53,315 nucleotides of DNA from JAPLKB01 sp964429485. GTDB taxonomy: Bacteria > Desulfobacterota > Syntrophorhabdia > Syntrophorhabdales > Syntrophorhabdaceae. The position numbers were made by a program, and so were the translations under genes. Where the stretch lies: positions 1 through 53,315 of the forward strand of contig CAYSBW010000009.1 of NCBI GenBank assembly GCA_964429485.1, read 5' to 3'. Below, one piece after another: positions 16,260-24,170 of the stretch (positions are counted from its first letter, which is position 1; each line of letters starts with the position of its first letter). The notes beneath the pieces are model-generated. The model had not been told where the DNA came from, ran no database searches, and saw nothing but the letters and a program-made list of their open reading frames with translations.

Positions 16260-16574
16260 TTATTCTCCTTTCGCTGTATTTGCGATTGCGCCTTTTAATA
16301 CTTTTACTCTGATTTTGTCGGCAATTTCCAGTGTAACTGTGTTGTCAGTAATACCTGTTATTGTACCATAGAGACCACCTGAAGTTACAACTTTATCACC
16401 TTTTTTCAAGTTTTCAATAAACATTTTTTGCTGTTTCGCCCTTTTCTGTTGAGGTCTGATCAATAAAAAATAAAAGACAACAAACAAAAGTACAAGGGGT
16501 AATAAACCCATCCACTGCGATGAACCTCCCTGTCCAGACCCTGCCTGGCTACCCAATGCATATGCTATATTCAT
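16260..16574 (-). CDS. yajC: Preprotein translocase subunit YajC
   Basis: The protein has a short N-terminus, one transmembrane helix (MGLLPLVLLFVVFYFLLIRP) and the YajC block RPQQKRAKQQKMFIENLKKG with GDKVVTSGGLYGTITGI. It assists the SecYEG-SecDF translocon. The ATG at 16574 (GGAGG upstream, lying inside the end of tgt) is preferred over a GTG at 16586, whose ribosome site would touch the start. In most genomes secD and secF follow; here ribosomal genes follow instead. Confidence 0.93.
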   Translation of the reverse strand: MNIAYALGSQAGSGQGGSSQWMGLLPLVLLFVVFYFLLIRPQQKRAKQQKMFIENLKKGDKVVTSGGLYGTITGITDNTVTLEIADKIRVKVLKGAIANTAKGE

Positions 16575-16575
16575 A

Positions 16576-17685
16576 TTACAATTCACCTCCCTTCCATTTC
16601 ATTTTAAACTCTTCATAAAAACTGTCAAAAAAACCTTGACTTATGGTCTCTCGTATTTTTTTTAAAAACATAGAGTAAAAATGTATATTATGAAGAGTAT
16701 TCAGATAAAAACTCGTCAACTCATGTGAGACAAGAAGATGCCTCAAATAAGCTCTGGAGTATGTTCTGCATGTATAACAGTTACATTCATTATCAATTGG
16801 ACCTTCGTCACGGGTATATTTTGCATTCTTGATATTGATTCTCCCGTTCCATGTAAAAAGATTTCCGTTTCTGGCAAGCCTTGTTGGAATAACACAGTCA
16901 AACATATCTATGCCTCTTTTTACTCCCTCCATTATATCTTCAGGAAAACCCAGACCCATGAGATATCTCGGTTTATCATGGGGTAAAAGATCAACAACCG
17001 CATCTACCATATCCCACATAAGGCTTTTTGGTTCCCCGACACTTAAACCGCCAAGTGCATAACCGTCAAAGTCCATATCAACAAGTTCGCTGGCTGACCG
17101 CAATCTTAAATCTTTGTAAAAACCTCCCTGAACTATTCCGAAAAGCAATAAACCATCATCTTTTTTGACATTTAGACATTTTTTTGCCCATCGCGAGGTA
17201 AGTCCCACAGATGCACTGGTGTATTCATACGATGATGGATATGGAACACATTCATCAAGGCACATACATACATCTGCACCTATGTTCTCCTGTATGGCTA
17301 CAACTTTCTCAGGAGAAAGAAAATGTCTTGAACCATCAATGTGGGATTGGAATAAAACACCATCTTCTTTTATTTCACGCAAAACACCAAGACTGAATAT
17401 CTGATATCCACCGCTATCTGTTAAAACAGGTCCATCCCATCCTGCAAATTTCTGGATACCTCCCATTTCTTTTATAAGACCGTCTCCGGGTCTTAAATAA
17501 AGATGGTAGGCATTTGCAAGTATCATCTTTACGCCTGTCTCCTTCAATTCCTTATTGGTAATAGCTTTGACAGTACCCTGGGTTCCTACAGGCATAAATA
17601 CCGGCGTTTCTATATCTCCATGCATTGTTTTTATAATGCCGAGTCTTGCATTGTTGTTTTTTTTCAAAAGTTCCATGGTTTTCAT
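16576..17685 (-). CDS. tgt: tRNA-guanine transglycosylase (queuine/preQ1)
   Basis: The enzyme exchanges guanine-34 of GUN anticodon tRNAs for preQ1 in queuosine synthesis. TIM-barrel motifs are visible: VLTDSGGYQIFSL with the catalytic Asp, GIVQGG, GYALGGLSVGEP, and the zinc site CNCYTCRTYSRAYLRHLL with a later His. The 369 residues are full length. The ATG overlaps the queA stop as ATGA. Confidence 0.97.
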   Translation of the reverse strand: MKTMELLKKNNNARLGIIKTMHGDIETPVFMPVGTQGTVKAITNKELKETGVKMILANAYHLYLRPGDGLIKEMGGIQKFAGWDGPVLTDSGGYQIFSLGVLREIKEDGVLFQSHIDGSRHFLSPEKVVAIQENIGADVCMCLDECVPYPSSYEYTSASVGLTSRWAKKCLNVKKDDGLLLFGIVQGGFYKDLRLRSASELVDMDFDGYALGGLSVGEPKSLMWDMVDAVVDLLPHDKPRYLMGLGFPEDIMEGVKRGIDMFDCVIPTRLARNGNLFTWNGRINIKNAKYTRDEGPIDNECNCYTCRTYSRAYLRHLLVSHELTSFYLNTLHNIHFYSMFLKKIRETISQGFFDSFYEEFKMKWKGGEL

Positions 17686-18698
17686 ATTATAAACATCGAA
17701 TCTCCATAGCTGTAAAATCTGTAATCACGCTCTATTGCCTCTCTGTAACAGTTCAAAAGATTCTCCCTGCCGGCAAAAGCTGAAGCAAGTAATAGCGGTG
17801 TTGACTTTGGAAGATGGAAATTAGTAACCAAAGCATCTACCATTTTAAATTTGTATCCCGGATATATAAAAAGCTCAGTATAGGAATTCAGCGGGGTTTC
17901 TCCGCCTGGTCCGTATACTGATTCAAGCGTTCTTACCACACTTGTACCACAGGCTATAATCCTTCTCCCTTCGTTTTTTGCGTGTTGAATATATTCTTTT
18001 ACATTTCCATCAATTTGATAATATTCCCTGTGCATTCTGTGTTCTTCTACGCATTCCTTTTTTATCAGAAAAAAGGTTCCGATACCTATATGAAGAGTAA
18101 TTTTTACTACATCCACACCTATATTTTCAATGCTTTCAAGTAATTCATTTGTAAAATGAAAACCCGCAGTCGGTGCAGCTATTGAACCCACTGTTTCAGC
18201 ATAGATCGTTTGATATCTTTCAAAATCAATGTTGTTTTTTTCTTTCCTTTTTATATATGGCGGCAGAGGCATTTGACCGTGTTGTTGTATAACATCATAT
18301 TCATCATCAGGACATAAAAATTCAATTAACCAGAAATCATTGTTCCTTATGAGTTTTGCCTTATTGCTACCAATAGCAACTATTAATTCATCTGTTCCTT
18401 TTTTTATACTACCGGCGAGACAATGCCATTTTTTTCCCCCTATTTTTTCCAGTAAAAGAATATCTATAATACCACCACTGTCTTTTACAGCCTTGAGCTT
18501 TGCAGGAAAAACCTTGCTGTCATTCAATACGAGAACGTCTCCTTTACGGAGATATCCAGTGATGTCCCTGAATAAACAATGTTTTATCGTTCCATCGTTC
18601 CTGTTAAATACAAGAAGATTAGAAGAAGATCTCTCACCTGCAGGGTGCTGGGCAATCATTTCTTTGGGTAGTATATAATCAAATAATACGGAATCCAT
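17682..18698 (-). CDS. queA: S-adenosylmethionine:tRNA ribosyltransferase-isomerase
   Basis: The enzyme converts preQ1-tRNA to epoxyqueuosine-tRNA using the ribosyl group of SAM. Family blocks are DYILPKEMIAQHPAGERSSS at the N-terminus, GDVLVLNDSKVFPAKL, VGSIAAPTAGFHFTNELL, VTLHIG-type KITLHIGIGTF, and FHLPKSTPLLLASAFAG at the C-terminus. The ATG at 18698 matches the usual N-terminus; a TTG lies nine bases further upstream. It heads the queA-tgt-yajC-ribosomal gene string. Confidence 0.96.
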   Translation of the reverse strand: MDSVLFDYILPKEMIAQHPAGERSSSNLLVFNRNDGTIKHCLFRDITGYLRKGDVLVLNDSKVFPAKLKAVKDSGGIIDILLLEKIGGKKWHCLAGSIKKGTDELIVAIGSNKAKLIRNNDFWLIEFLCPDDEYDVIQQHGQMPLPPYIKRKEKNNIDFERYQTIYAETVGSIAAPTAGFHFTNELLESIENIGVDVVKITLHIGIGTFFLIKKECVEEHRMHREYYQIDGNVKEYIQHAKNEGRRIIACGTSVVRTLESVYGPGGETPLNSYTELFIYPGYKFKMVDALVTNFHLPKSTPLLLASAFAGRENLLNCYREAIERDYRFYSYGDSMFII

Positions 18699-18801
18699 AA
18701 TCCTCAATAGAAAATATGGTTAAATTTATAACAGATTGTGAAAATATAAGCAATTCAATTTAAATTACAGCCCGTTATCAATGGAGCCTCATCAACGGGA
18801 A

Positions 18802-18868
18802 AAGGCTTTTTTAATGCTTCAAAAAAGCCTTCACGATTTTGGCTTTAATAATTGTGGAGAAAAAAGCC
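18802..18868 (+). promoter_or_regulatory. Leader with four mutually complementary segments upstream of the PurF-like gene
   Basis: The leader holds GGCTTTTTT (18804-18812), AAAAAAGCC (18821-18829), GGCTTT (18841-18846) and AAAAAAGCC (18860-18868) in that order. The first two form a perfect 11-base-pair hairpin (18802-18812 with 18821-18831). Segments 2:3 or 3:4 can pair instead. A further pair, CCCGTT/AACGGG, lies just upstream. Alternating complementary segments of this kind are the layout of an attenuator. No T tract or known riboswitch consensus was recognised, so the switching role is inference. Confidence 0.45.
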
Positions 18869-18911
18869 CAGAGGTTGTATTATATCACGTCAATTATTTG
18901 GAGGAGGATTC

Positions 18912-20297
18912 GTGAGCGGAATTTTCGGAATTGTATCAAAAAATAACTGTGCAAGCAGTCTGCTCTATGGGACAGACTACCATTCACATATGGGAACGGA
19001 ATATGGCGGGATAGCTGTCCTGGGAGATAAAATTTATCGTTCTATCCATGATATCAGTAAATCTCAGTTTAAATCAAAGTTTTTCGAAGAATATAAAGAA
19101 ATGAAAGGAAATTTTGGGATTGGAGTCATCAGTGACAAGGATGCACAACCGCTAATCATAGGATCAAAATTCGGAACCTTTGCCATAGTATTTACAGGTC
19201 TCGTAGAAAATAAAAATGAATTAACCAGAGAATTTCTCGAACAGGGCGGCACTTTTGGCGAAATACAGGCCGGAGGCATTAATGCTGTCGAATTACTTGC
19301 AAAACTTATCAATCACGGAGAGACTCTTGTTGACGGCATCCTCGGACTCTATAACAGAATCAAGGGTTCCGCCTCAATTCTCATAATGAAAGAAGATGGA
19401 ATTTATGCAGCCCGTGACCGCCTCGGCAGAATGCCTCTTGTTGTTGGAGAAAAAGACGGTGACTATGTAGTTGCCACTGAGACATGCTCTTTTCTGAATC
19501 TGGGATATAGAATCACTAGATACCTGGAACCCGGTGAGATTATCCATATAGGAAAAAAAGGAATTGAAAATGAGGTTCAAGGAAAAAAAGAAAGCCAAAT
19601 TTGTTCGTTCCTGTGGATATACACAGGATACCCTGCCTCAAGTTATGAAGGGATCAACGTTGAAATTGTAAGAGAACGATCCGGGAGATTCCTGGCCAAA
19701 AGGGATCATGTTGAGGCGGATCTCGTTGCAGGTGTTCCTGACTCGGGAGTTGGACATGCCATAGGATATTCTATGGAATCCGGACTTCCACAAAGAAGGC
19801 CGCTTGTAAAATACACTCCAGGATACGGTAGAAGTTATGCTCCTCCAACCCAGGAAATCAGAGATCTTGTAGCAACAATGAAGCTTATCGCTATCAAAGA
19901 TGTCATTGAAGGAAACAGAATTGTATTATGTGAAGATTCTATTGTCCGTGGAACACAGCTTAAAAATAATACCCTCAAAAAGTTGTGGGAATCAGGCGCC
20001 AGGGAAATACACGTCCGGCTGGCCTGTCCGCCTCTTATGTTTCCCTGTAAATACGCATTATCCACAAGATCAAGCGACGAACTTATCGCACGTCGTGCTA
20101 TATGGGAAATCGAAGGAAATCATACAGAAAATATTACAGACTATCTCAATGAAAGTTCAGAAAAGTACCAAAAAATGGTAGACTGGATTGCCAGAGAAAT
20201 CGGGGTAACAACATTACGATTTCAGCAAATAAACGATATGATAGAAGCAATAGGACTTCCCAGTGAAAAACTTTGTCTTCATTGCTGGAAAGGTTGA
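18912..20297 (+). CDS. PurF-like phosphoribosyltransferase with inactive glutaminase domain
   Basis: The protein has the two-domain layout of glutamine-PRPP amidotransferase. The start is GTG at 18912 behind GGAGGAGG. The N-terminus reads (M)SGIFGIVSK, so the catalytic Cys1 of class II amidotransferases is Ser. The RYSTTG arginine block is absent, the oxyanion Asn is Thr95 (FTG), and the substrate Asp is Asn124 (GINAVE). By contrast, the phosphoribosyltransferase domain keeps AGVPDSGVGHAIGYS, GRSYAPPTQEIRDLV and the PRPP loop RIVLCEDSIVRGTQ (336-349). Four cysteines matching the Fe-S ligands of Bacillus-type PurF remain: C231, C379, C455 and C458. It should bind PRPP but not hydrolyse glutamine. 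It may use ammonia or another amine, or regulate. No other pur gene adjoins it. Confidence 0.85.
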   Translation: MSGIFGIVSKNNCASSLLYGTDYHSHMGTEYGGIAVLGDKIYRSIHDISKSQFKSKFFEEYKEMKGNFGIGVISDKDAQPLIIGSKFGTFAIVFTGLVENKNELTREFLEQGGTFGEIQAGGINAVELLAKLINHGETLVDGILGLYNRIKGSASILIMKEDGIYAARDRLGRMPLVVGEKDGDYVVATETCSFLNLGYRITRYLEPGEIIHIGKKGIENEVQGKKESQICSFLWIYTGYPASSYEGINVEIVRERSGRFLAKRDHVEADLVAGVPDSGVGHAIGYSMESGLPQRRPLVKYTPGYGRSYAPPTQEIRDLVATMKLIAIKDVIEGNRIVLCEDSIVRGTQLKNNTLKKLWESGAREIHVRLACPPLMFPCKYALSTRSSDELIARRAIWEIEGNHTENITDYLNESSEKYQKMVDWIAREIGVTTLRFQQINDMIEAIGLPSEKLCLHCWKG

Positions 20298-20335
20298 TCA
20301 GAATTGTTTCGTTTTATTATTGATTCCTTTTTTTA

Positions 20336-20548
20336 TTATTTCAGAATACTTTTCTGCGCTTCTCTCAAAAGGTCTATAAGTGTATCTATTATTTCCGGTG
20401 CTAGAAAAATACCTTCCTGGGTAGGAGACAGTTCTCCATCATTAATAACCTGGTAGGCCCGCAATTCAATAACTTTGACACCTTTATGTGCCTCTGTTGT
20501 AACCAACAATCTCTGTTTTCCGTTTCTTGTAATTTTACCTATTAACAC
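20336..20548 (-). CDS. Small protein, possibly PC4/YdbC-like single-strand DNA-binding
   Basis: The 70-residue protein has three to four predicted strands followed by a C-terminal helix. It resembles the PC4 (transcriptional coactivator p15) domain in VIELRAYQVINDGELSPTQE and GIFLAPEIIDTLIDLL, where PC4 proteins read VDIREYY...GELKPTKKGISL. The start is GTG at 20548 with GGAG eight bases upstream. It stands alone, convergent with the PurF-like gene. PC4-like proteins bind single-stranded DNA. The resemblance is from memory and moderate. Confidence 0.6.
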   Translation of the reverse strand: MLIGKITRNGKQRLLVTTEAHKGVKVIELRAYQVINDGELSPTQEGIFLAPEIIDTLIDLLREAQKSILK

Positions 20549-20597
20549 TGGCAGGCTCTCCTTCTCAAGTTATTTGGTCTGTTTGTAAATTAAGCAA

Positions 20598-20632
20598 CCG
20601 CATACAGGTAATACGACATCCCCTGTATACGG
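20598..20632 (-). terminator. Stem-loop after the epimerase gene
   Basis: CCGCATACAGG (20598-20608) and CCTGTATACGG (20622-20632) form an 11-base-pair stem with one G-T pair, about 180 bases past the epimerase stop and 50 bases before the PC4-like start. No clear T tract follows, so it may be a terminator or an operator. The rest of 20549-20815 shows no gene. Confidence 0.5.
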
Positions 20633-20815
20633 CCTTTCAATCAGGTTCTTTGCAATCTTTTCAGATATTTCGCTTTTTTATTTAATGCTGTGTATTGCCC
20701 TGTTTTAGATCTTAAATCAAAGTATCTTACTGTAATGCTACTGAGTACTGAGGCGTGAAGTGAAGTTATAATATAACACATGACAAGCCTTAATACCACA
20801 GCAAAAAAGTTTCTT

Positions 20816-21871
20816 TTAATCCCGAAAACATATGAAGGCAGGACTGCTGATTCTTATTCCATCATAACGATTCCTGTGATACAGAAAAAAAATGGAATCA
20901 AGATCTATATAGTCAAAACCGCCTGCGCCCAGGGCAAAATATATGCCTGCAGACAATCCTGTCATTGTTTCAGTCATACACCCTATCATTATTCTGAGCC
21001 CTTCCTTTTTTCCAATCTCATATATTTTTGCTGATTCAGCAATTCCACTTTTTGCAACCTTTATATTAACACCCCTGCATAGATTTTCTGCAATAGCTAT
21101 CTTAAGATCCTCACTGGTAAATATGGTCTCATCAAGAATAACAGGAATGGACGAGAATCTGTTTATCTCTTTCAGGCCCTTGTGGTCATTTTTAAGCAGG
21201 GGTTGTTCGATAAGTTCGATATTATAGGCTTTTTCTTCGATAAAATTTACCATTTTCATAAAGGTTTTTGTACTGTATCCCTGATTACAATCAAGGCGCA
21301 AACTAAAATCTTCAACTTTTCTTTTCAATGTTTCATGGACAAAAGATATGATTCTTGCATCTTCTTCAAAATTTCCTCCTATCTTCAGTTTAAAGATTGA
21401 AAAACCATTTGCTACACAATATCTCAGCCACCTTGTAATAGAAGTTTTGTCCATACTGCAGGGTATTGTTATATCTGTCTCAATTCGATTTATTTTTCCT
21501 CCCTGATAATTCTGTTCCAGCATCTGTTCATCATTTAACCAGGCCCTGAACAGGGCCACTTCCAGTCCTGATATTGTCATCGGATTTAACGGATATTTTT
21601 TTCGGAGATATTGGATTTTTTCATTGTAATCCCTGATTGGCGTGTTCAAAAAAATTGGTATAATCGATGAAAGAATTTCCTTAATCGATTCTGTTGTTTC
21701 ATTTCTCAGGGTAAAACTGGTAGGGCACTCACCTGTGCCGCATAAACCATTTTTCAGTTTCACCTGAATAATAATGCTTTTTATTACATCCTTTCTGCCC
21801 AATGATGTGGCAAATGTTGTTCTGAGAGGTTTTGCAATTTCATAAAATCGAATATACCTGATGCTGTTCAC
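20816..21871 (-). CDS. Enolase-superfamily dipeptide epimerase (L-Ala-D/L-Glu epimerase type)
   Basis: The 351-residue protein belongs to the muconate-lactonising subgroup of the enolase superfamily. Catalytic residues are visible: K-x-K in FKLKIGG, metal ligands D in RLDCNQGYS, E in IELIEQPL and D in VILDETIF, and the second-face lysine in VNIKVAKSGI. Together with the NlpC/P60 gene immediately upstream, it fits an L-Ala-D/L-Glu epimerase of murein peptide recycling, like YkfB with YkfC. The start is GTG at 21871, overlapping the upstream stop. Specificity for other dipeptides is possible. Confidence 0.87.
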   Translation of the reverse strand: MNSIRYIRFYEIAKPLRTTFATSLGRKDVIKSIIIQVKLKNGLCGTGECPTSFTLRNETTESIKEILSSIIPIFLNTPIRDYNEKIQYLRKKYPLNPMTISGLEVALFRAWLNDEQMLEQNYQGGKINRIETDITIPCSMDKTSITRWLRYCVANGFSIFKLKIGGNFEEDARIISFVHETLKRKVEDFSLRLDCNQGYSTKTFMKMVNFIEEKAYNIELIEQPLLKNDHKGLKEINRFSSIPVILDETIFTSEDLKIAIAENLCRGVNIKVAKSGIAESAKIYEIGKKEGLRIMIGCMTETMTGLSAGIYFALGAGGFDYIDLDSIFFLYHRNRYDGIRISSPAFICFRD

Positions 21872-22902
21872 TGGTTTTTTATAAAACTGCCAAAGCGGAT
21901 ATGCCTATTACGAGCAACAAAATTATGTTCTGCAAATTTGAGAAAGCTGACTCCAAATTTTTCTGTAAAATTATTAATTTTTACAACGCCACCTGTTTCC
22001 AATGCTTCAATAAATCTCTCTCCATCAATATTCAGCATAACATGGCTAATTATATCCGGTCTCTCCTCCATTGACACAAAGATCAAATCTCCTGGTTTAA
22101 GAAATTTGCTGTCTATCTTCCTGGCTCTCATCCATTGTTCCCTTGCATCACGAGGTATTTTTATATTATTTATCAGATATACAAGATTGACAAGACCAGA
22201 ACAATCTACACCGGTAAGCACTGGTGGCAACATTAAATGCCTTGATCTTCTGAATATGGAATCAACATTTCTCTGTTTTTTGTTGTTTGACTGATACGAT
22301 ACTTTTAAAAATTCGGGCGTGTATAAACTCCTGCCTCCCCAAAGATAGGGTGTTCCCAAAAAAAGTCTGCCTGTTTTGATTATCTTCCTTCTTATCATAG
22401 GCTCTACAGGATTGGTTTCTATTCTGTTTACCTTGTCCTTGCTTACATATCCTTCTCTACTGTCAGCAAGGATTACAGAATAATATTTTTCATTTGCCGT
22501 TTCATGTACCGGGAGTTTTGTTCCCATTAAAACTTTCAGAAGCGAACCCTTTTTTCCTGATAAGTCTTTCAGTATTCGCGCTGTCTTATTTTTTACTATC
22601 ACATTATATTTCAAAGGTTCACAGGCAAAAGAAACACTGTGCTTCCTGATCCACCCCGAATAACCCTGCCAGATGTTTTTTGAGGTGTATTTCTGCTGCT
22701 CTACCGCTTCAGCGTAATACCAGTCCTCGGTTTCATCCAGGTAAAGGAGTTTCTCATTATAAAGGACCTGAGTTTGCTGCAGGTCATCATGGATATATAG
22801 CGGCTTTGCATCAACCGGTTTAGCCCTAAGATTTGCAACAGGTACTGACACAATTAGAAACTTGTCGGTTTTTTGCATTGTTATCTTTCCGGTAGTTTTC
22901 AC
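21868..22902 (-). CDS. NlpC/P60 cysteine peptidase with SH3-like domains
   Basis: The protein cleaves murein peptides, probably a gamma-D-glutamyl-diamino acid bond. N-terminal bacterial SH3-type repeats (PVANLRAKP and the later GSLLKVLMGTKLPVHE) precede the NlpC/P60 domain. The catalytic Cys is in GVDCSGLVNLVY and the His in IISHVMLNIDGERFIEA. GTPYLWGG is also present. No signal peptide is evident. A GTG at 22902 opens the frame; an ATG at 22878 with GGAAAG six bases upstream may be the true start. It overlaps the epimerase gene, giving a two-gene recycling module after hisI. Confidence 0.88.
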   Translation of the reverse strand: MKTTGKITMQKTDKFLIVSVPVANLRAKPVDAKPLYIHDDLQQTQVLYNEKLLYLDETEDWYYAEAVEQQKYTSKNIWQGYSGWIRKHSVSFACEPLKYNVIVKNKTARILKDLSGKKGSLLKVLMGTKLPVHETANEKYYSVILADSREGYVSKDKVNRIETNPVEPMIRRKIIKTGRLFLGTPYLWGGRSLYTPEFLKVSYQSNNKKQRNVDSIFRRSRHLMLPPVLTGVDCSGLVNLVYLINNIKIPRDAREQWMRARKIDSKFLKPGDLIFVSMEERPDIISHVMLNIDGERFIEALETGGVVKINNFTEKFGVSFLKFAEHNFVARNRHIRFGSFIKNQ

Positions 22903-22941
22903 TTTTTGTCAAAAAAAGTGCTCCCTCTGTAGTCTTCTTTA

Positions 22942-23325
22942 TTATTTACCGTCTTTGTTACTATAAACTTTTTCTTCGTCAAAAACCTTTGTTCCAGAAA
23001 CAATCCAGCCATTGTTCTCCCATATTCTATAAAAACAGCTCCAATAACCTGTATGGCATGCAGCAACCTTCTGATCAACTGTAAGAAGCACTGTATCGTT
23101 ATCGCAGTCGATTCGAACTGATTTAACATCCTGCGTATGTCCTGACGATTCTCCCTTGAACCAGAGTTTCTGTCTTGACCTGGAATAATAATGGGCCTTT
23201 TTTGTTTTTAAAGTCATTTCAAAGGCTTCATTATTCATATAAGCAACCATCAGTACATCCTTCGTCTTCTCATCCTGCACTACAACAGGTACAAGCCCTT
23301 TTTCATCCCATTTAATCTCTTCCAT
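22942..23325 (-). CDS. hisI: Phosphoribosyl-AMP cyclohydrolase
   Basis: The enzyme performs the third step of histidine synthesis. The 127-residue protein has the HisI blocks VAYMNNEAFEMTLKTKKAHYYSR (seen as MVAYMNNEAF and YYSRSRQKLWFKGE), SGHTQDVKSVRIDCDNDTVL and the zinc cysteines in CHTGYWSCFYR. It is the stand-alone HisI form with no HisE fused. It follows hisF in the order hisA-hisF-hisI. Confidence 0.97.
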   Translation of the reverse strand: MEEIKWDEKGLVPVVVQDEKTKDVLMVAYMNNEAFEMTLKTKKAHYYSRSRQKLWFKGESSGHTQDVKSVRIDCDNDTVLLTVDQKVAACHTGYWSCFYRIWENNGWIVSGTKVFDEEKVYSNKDGK

Positions 23326-23414
23326 AATGTTCTCCTGAAAATATTATTTTTTTAGCTGTTGCTGATAATGTTCCTTCTGTCGGGATTAAAAAATATCTGG
23401 ATCAGATATAAAAA

Positions 23415-24170
23415 TTAGAGTCTTACTGCCACACCCCTGTCTCTGAGATATTTTTTTGCATCAACAATCGTATGCTCCTTGTAATGAAATATTGATGCGG
23501 CAAGTATTGCATCTGCCTTAGCATCAACAAGCCCTTCGTATAAATGCTCAAGCGATCCAACCCCGCCTGAAGCAATGACAGGGATATTTACAACTTCAGA
23601 AATTGTTCTTGTCAATTCTATGTCATAACCTTTTTTTGTTCCGTCTCTATCCATGCTCGTAAGGAGGATTTCGCCGGCTCCAAACCTTTCTACATCCTTT
23701 GCCCATTGTACGGCATCCAGTCCTGTTCTCTTCCTTCCTCCATAAGTGTATACTTCAAAATTACTGCCGTTTCTCTTTGCATCAATTGCAATACATATAC
23801 ACTGGCTTCCGAAGATCTCGCTGGATGCTCTTATAAAATCAGGTGATTCCACAGCTGTTGTATTTATTGTAACCTTATCTGCTCCGGCAAGAAGGAGTTC
23901 CCGGACATCCTCTAAATTTCTAATTCCACCCCCCACAGTAAGGGGCATAAAAACTTCGTTGGCAACCCTTTCAACAACATCTATAATAGTTTTTCTCTTC
24001 TCATGAGATGCAGTAATATCAAGAAAACAAAGCTCATCAGCCATTTCTTCTTCGTAAATCTTTGCATTATCAACAGGGTCACCTGCATCTTTAAGCTCCA
24101 GGAAGTTTATACCCTTTACAACTCTGCCCTCCATCACATCAAGACATGGGATGATCCTCTTAGTCAGCAT
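23415..24170 (-). CDS. hisF: Imidazole glycerol phosphate synthase cyclase subunit
   Basis: HisF forms imidazole glycerol phosphate and AICAR using ammonia from HisH. The TIM barrel starts MLTKRIIPCLDVMEGRVVKG, containing the catalytic Asp of PCLD; the second catalytic Asp lies in LLTSMDRDGTKKGYD. I chose the ATG at 24170, with GAGG ten bases upstream, because it matches the family N-terminus. This leaves an 11-base overlap with hisA. HisH is not in the window. Confidence 0.97.
   Translation of the reverse strand: MLTKRIIPCLDVMEGRVVKGINFLELKDAGDPVDNAKIYEEEMADELCFLDITASHEKRKTIIDVVERVANEVFMPLTVGGGIRNLEDVRELLLAGADKVTINTTAVESPDFIRASSEIFGSQCICIAIDAKRNGSNFEVYTYGGRKRTGLDAVQWAKDVERFGAGEILLTSMDRDGTKKGYDIELTRTISEVVNIPVIASGGVGSLEHLYEGLVDAKADAILAASIFHYKEHTIVDAKKYLRDRGVAVRL

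Noticed and set aside
18700..18911. Purine, ZTP or PRPP riboswitch upstream of the PurF-like gene
   Set aside because: None of the conserved core sequences of these classes was recognised; only alternating hairpins are seen.
22899..23129. 76-residue minus-strand frame overlapping hisI
   Set aside because: It is a shadow frame of hisI with no ribosome site.
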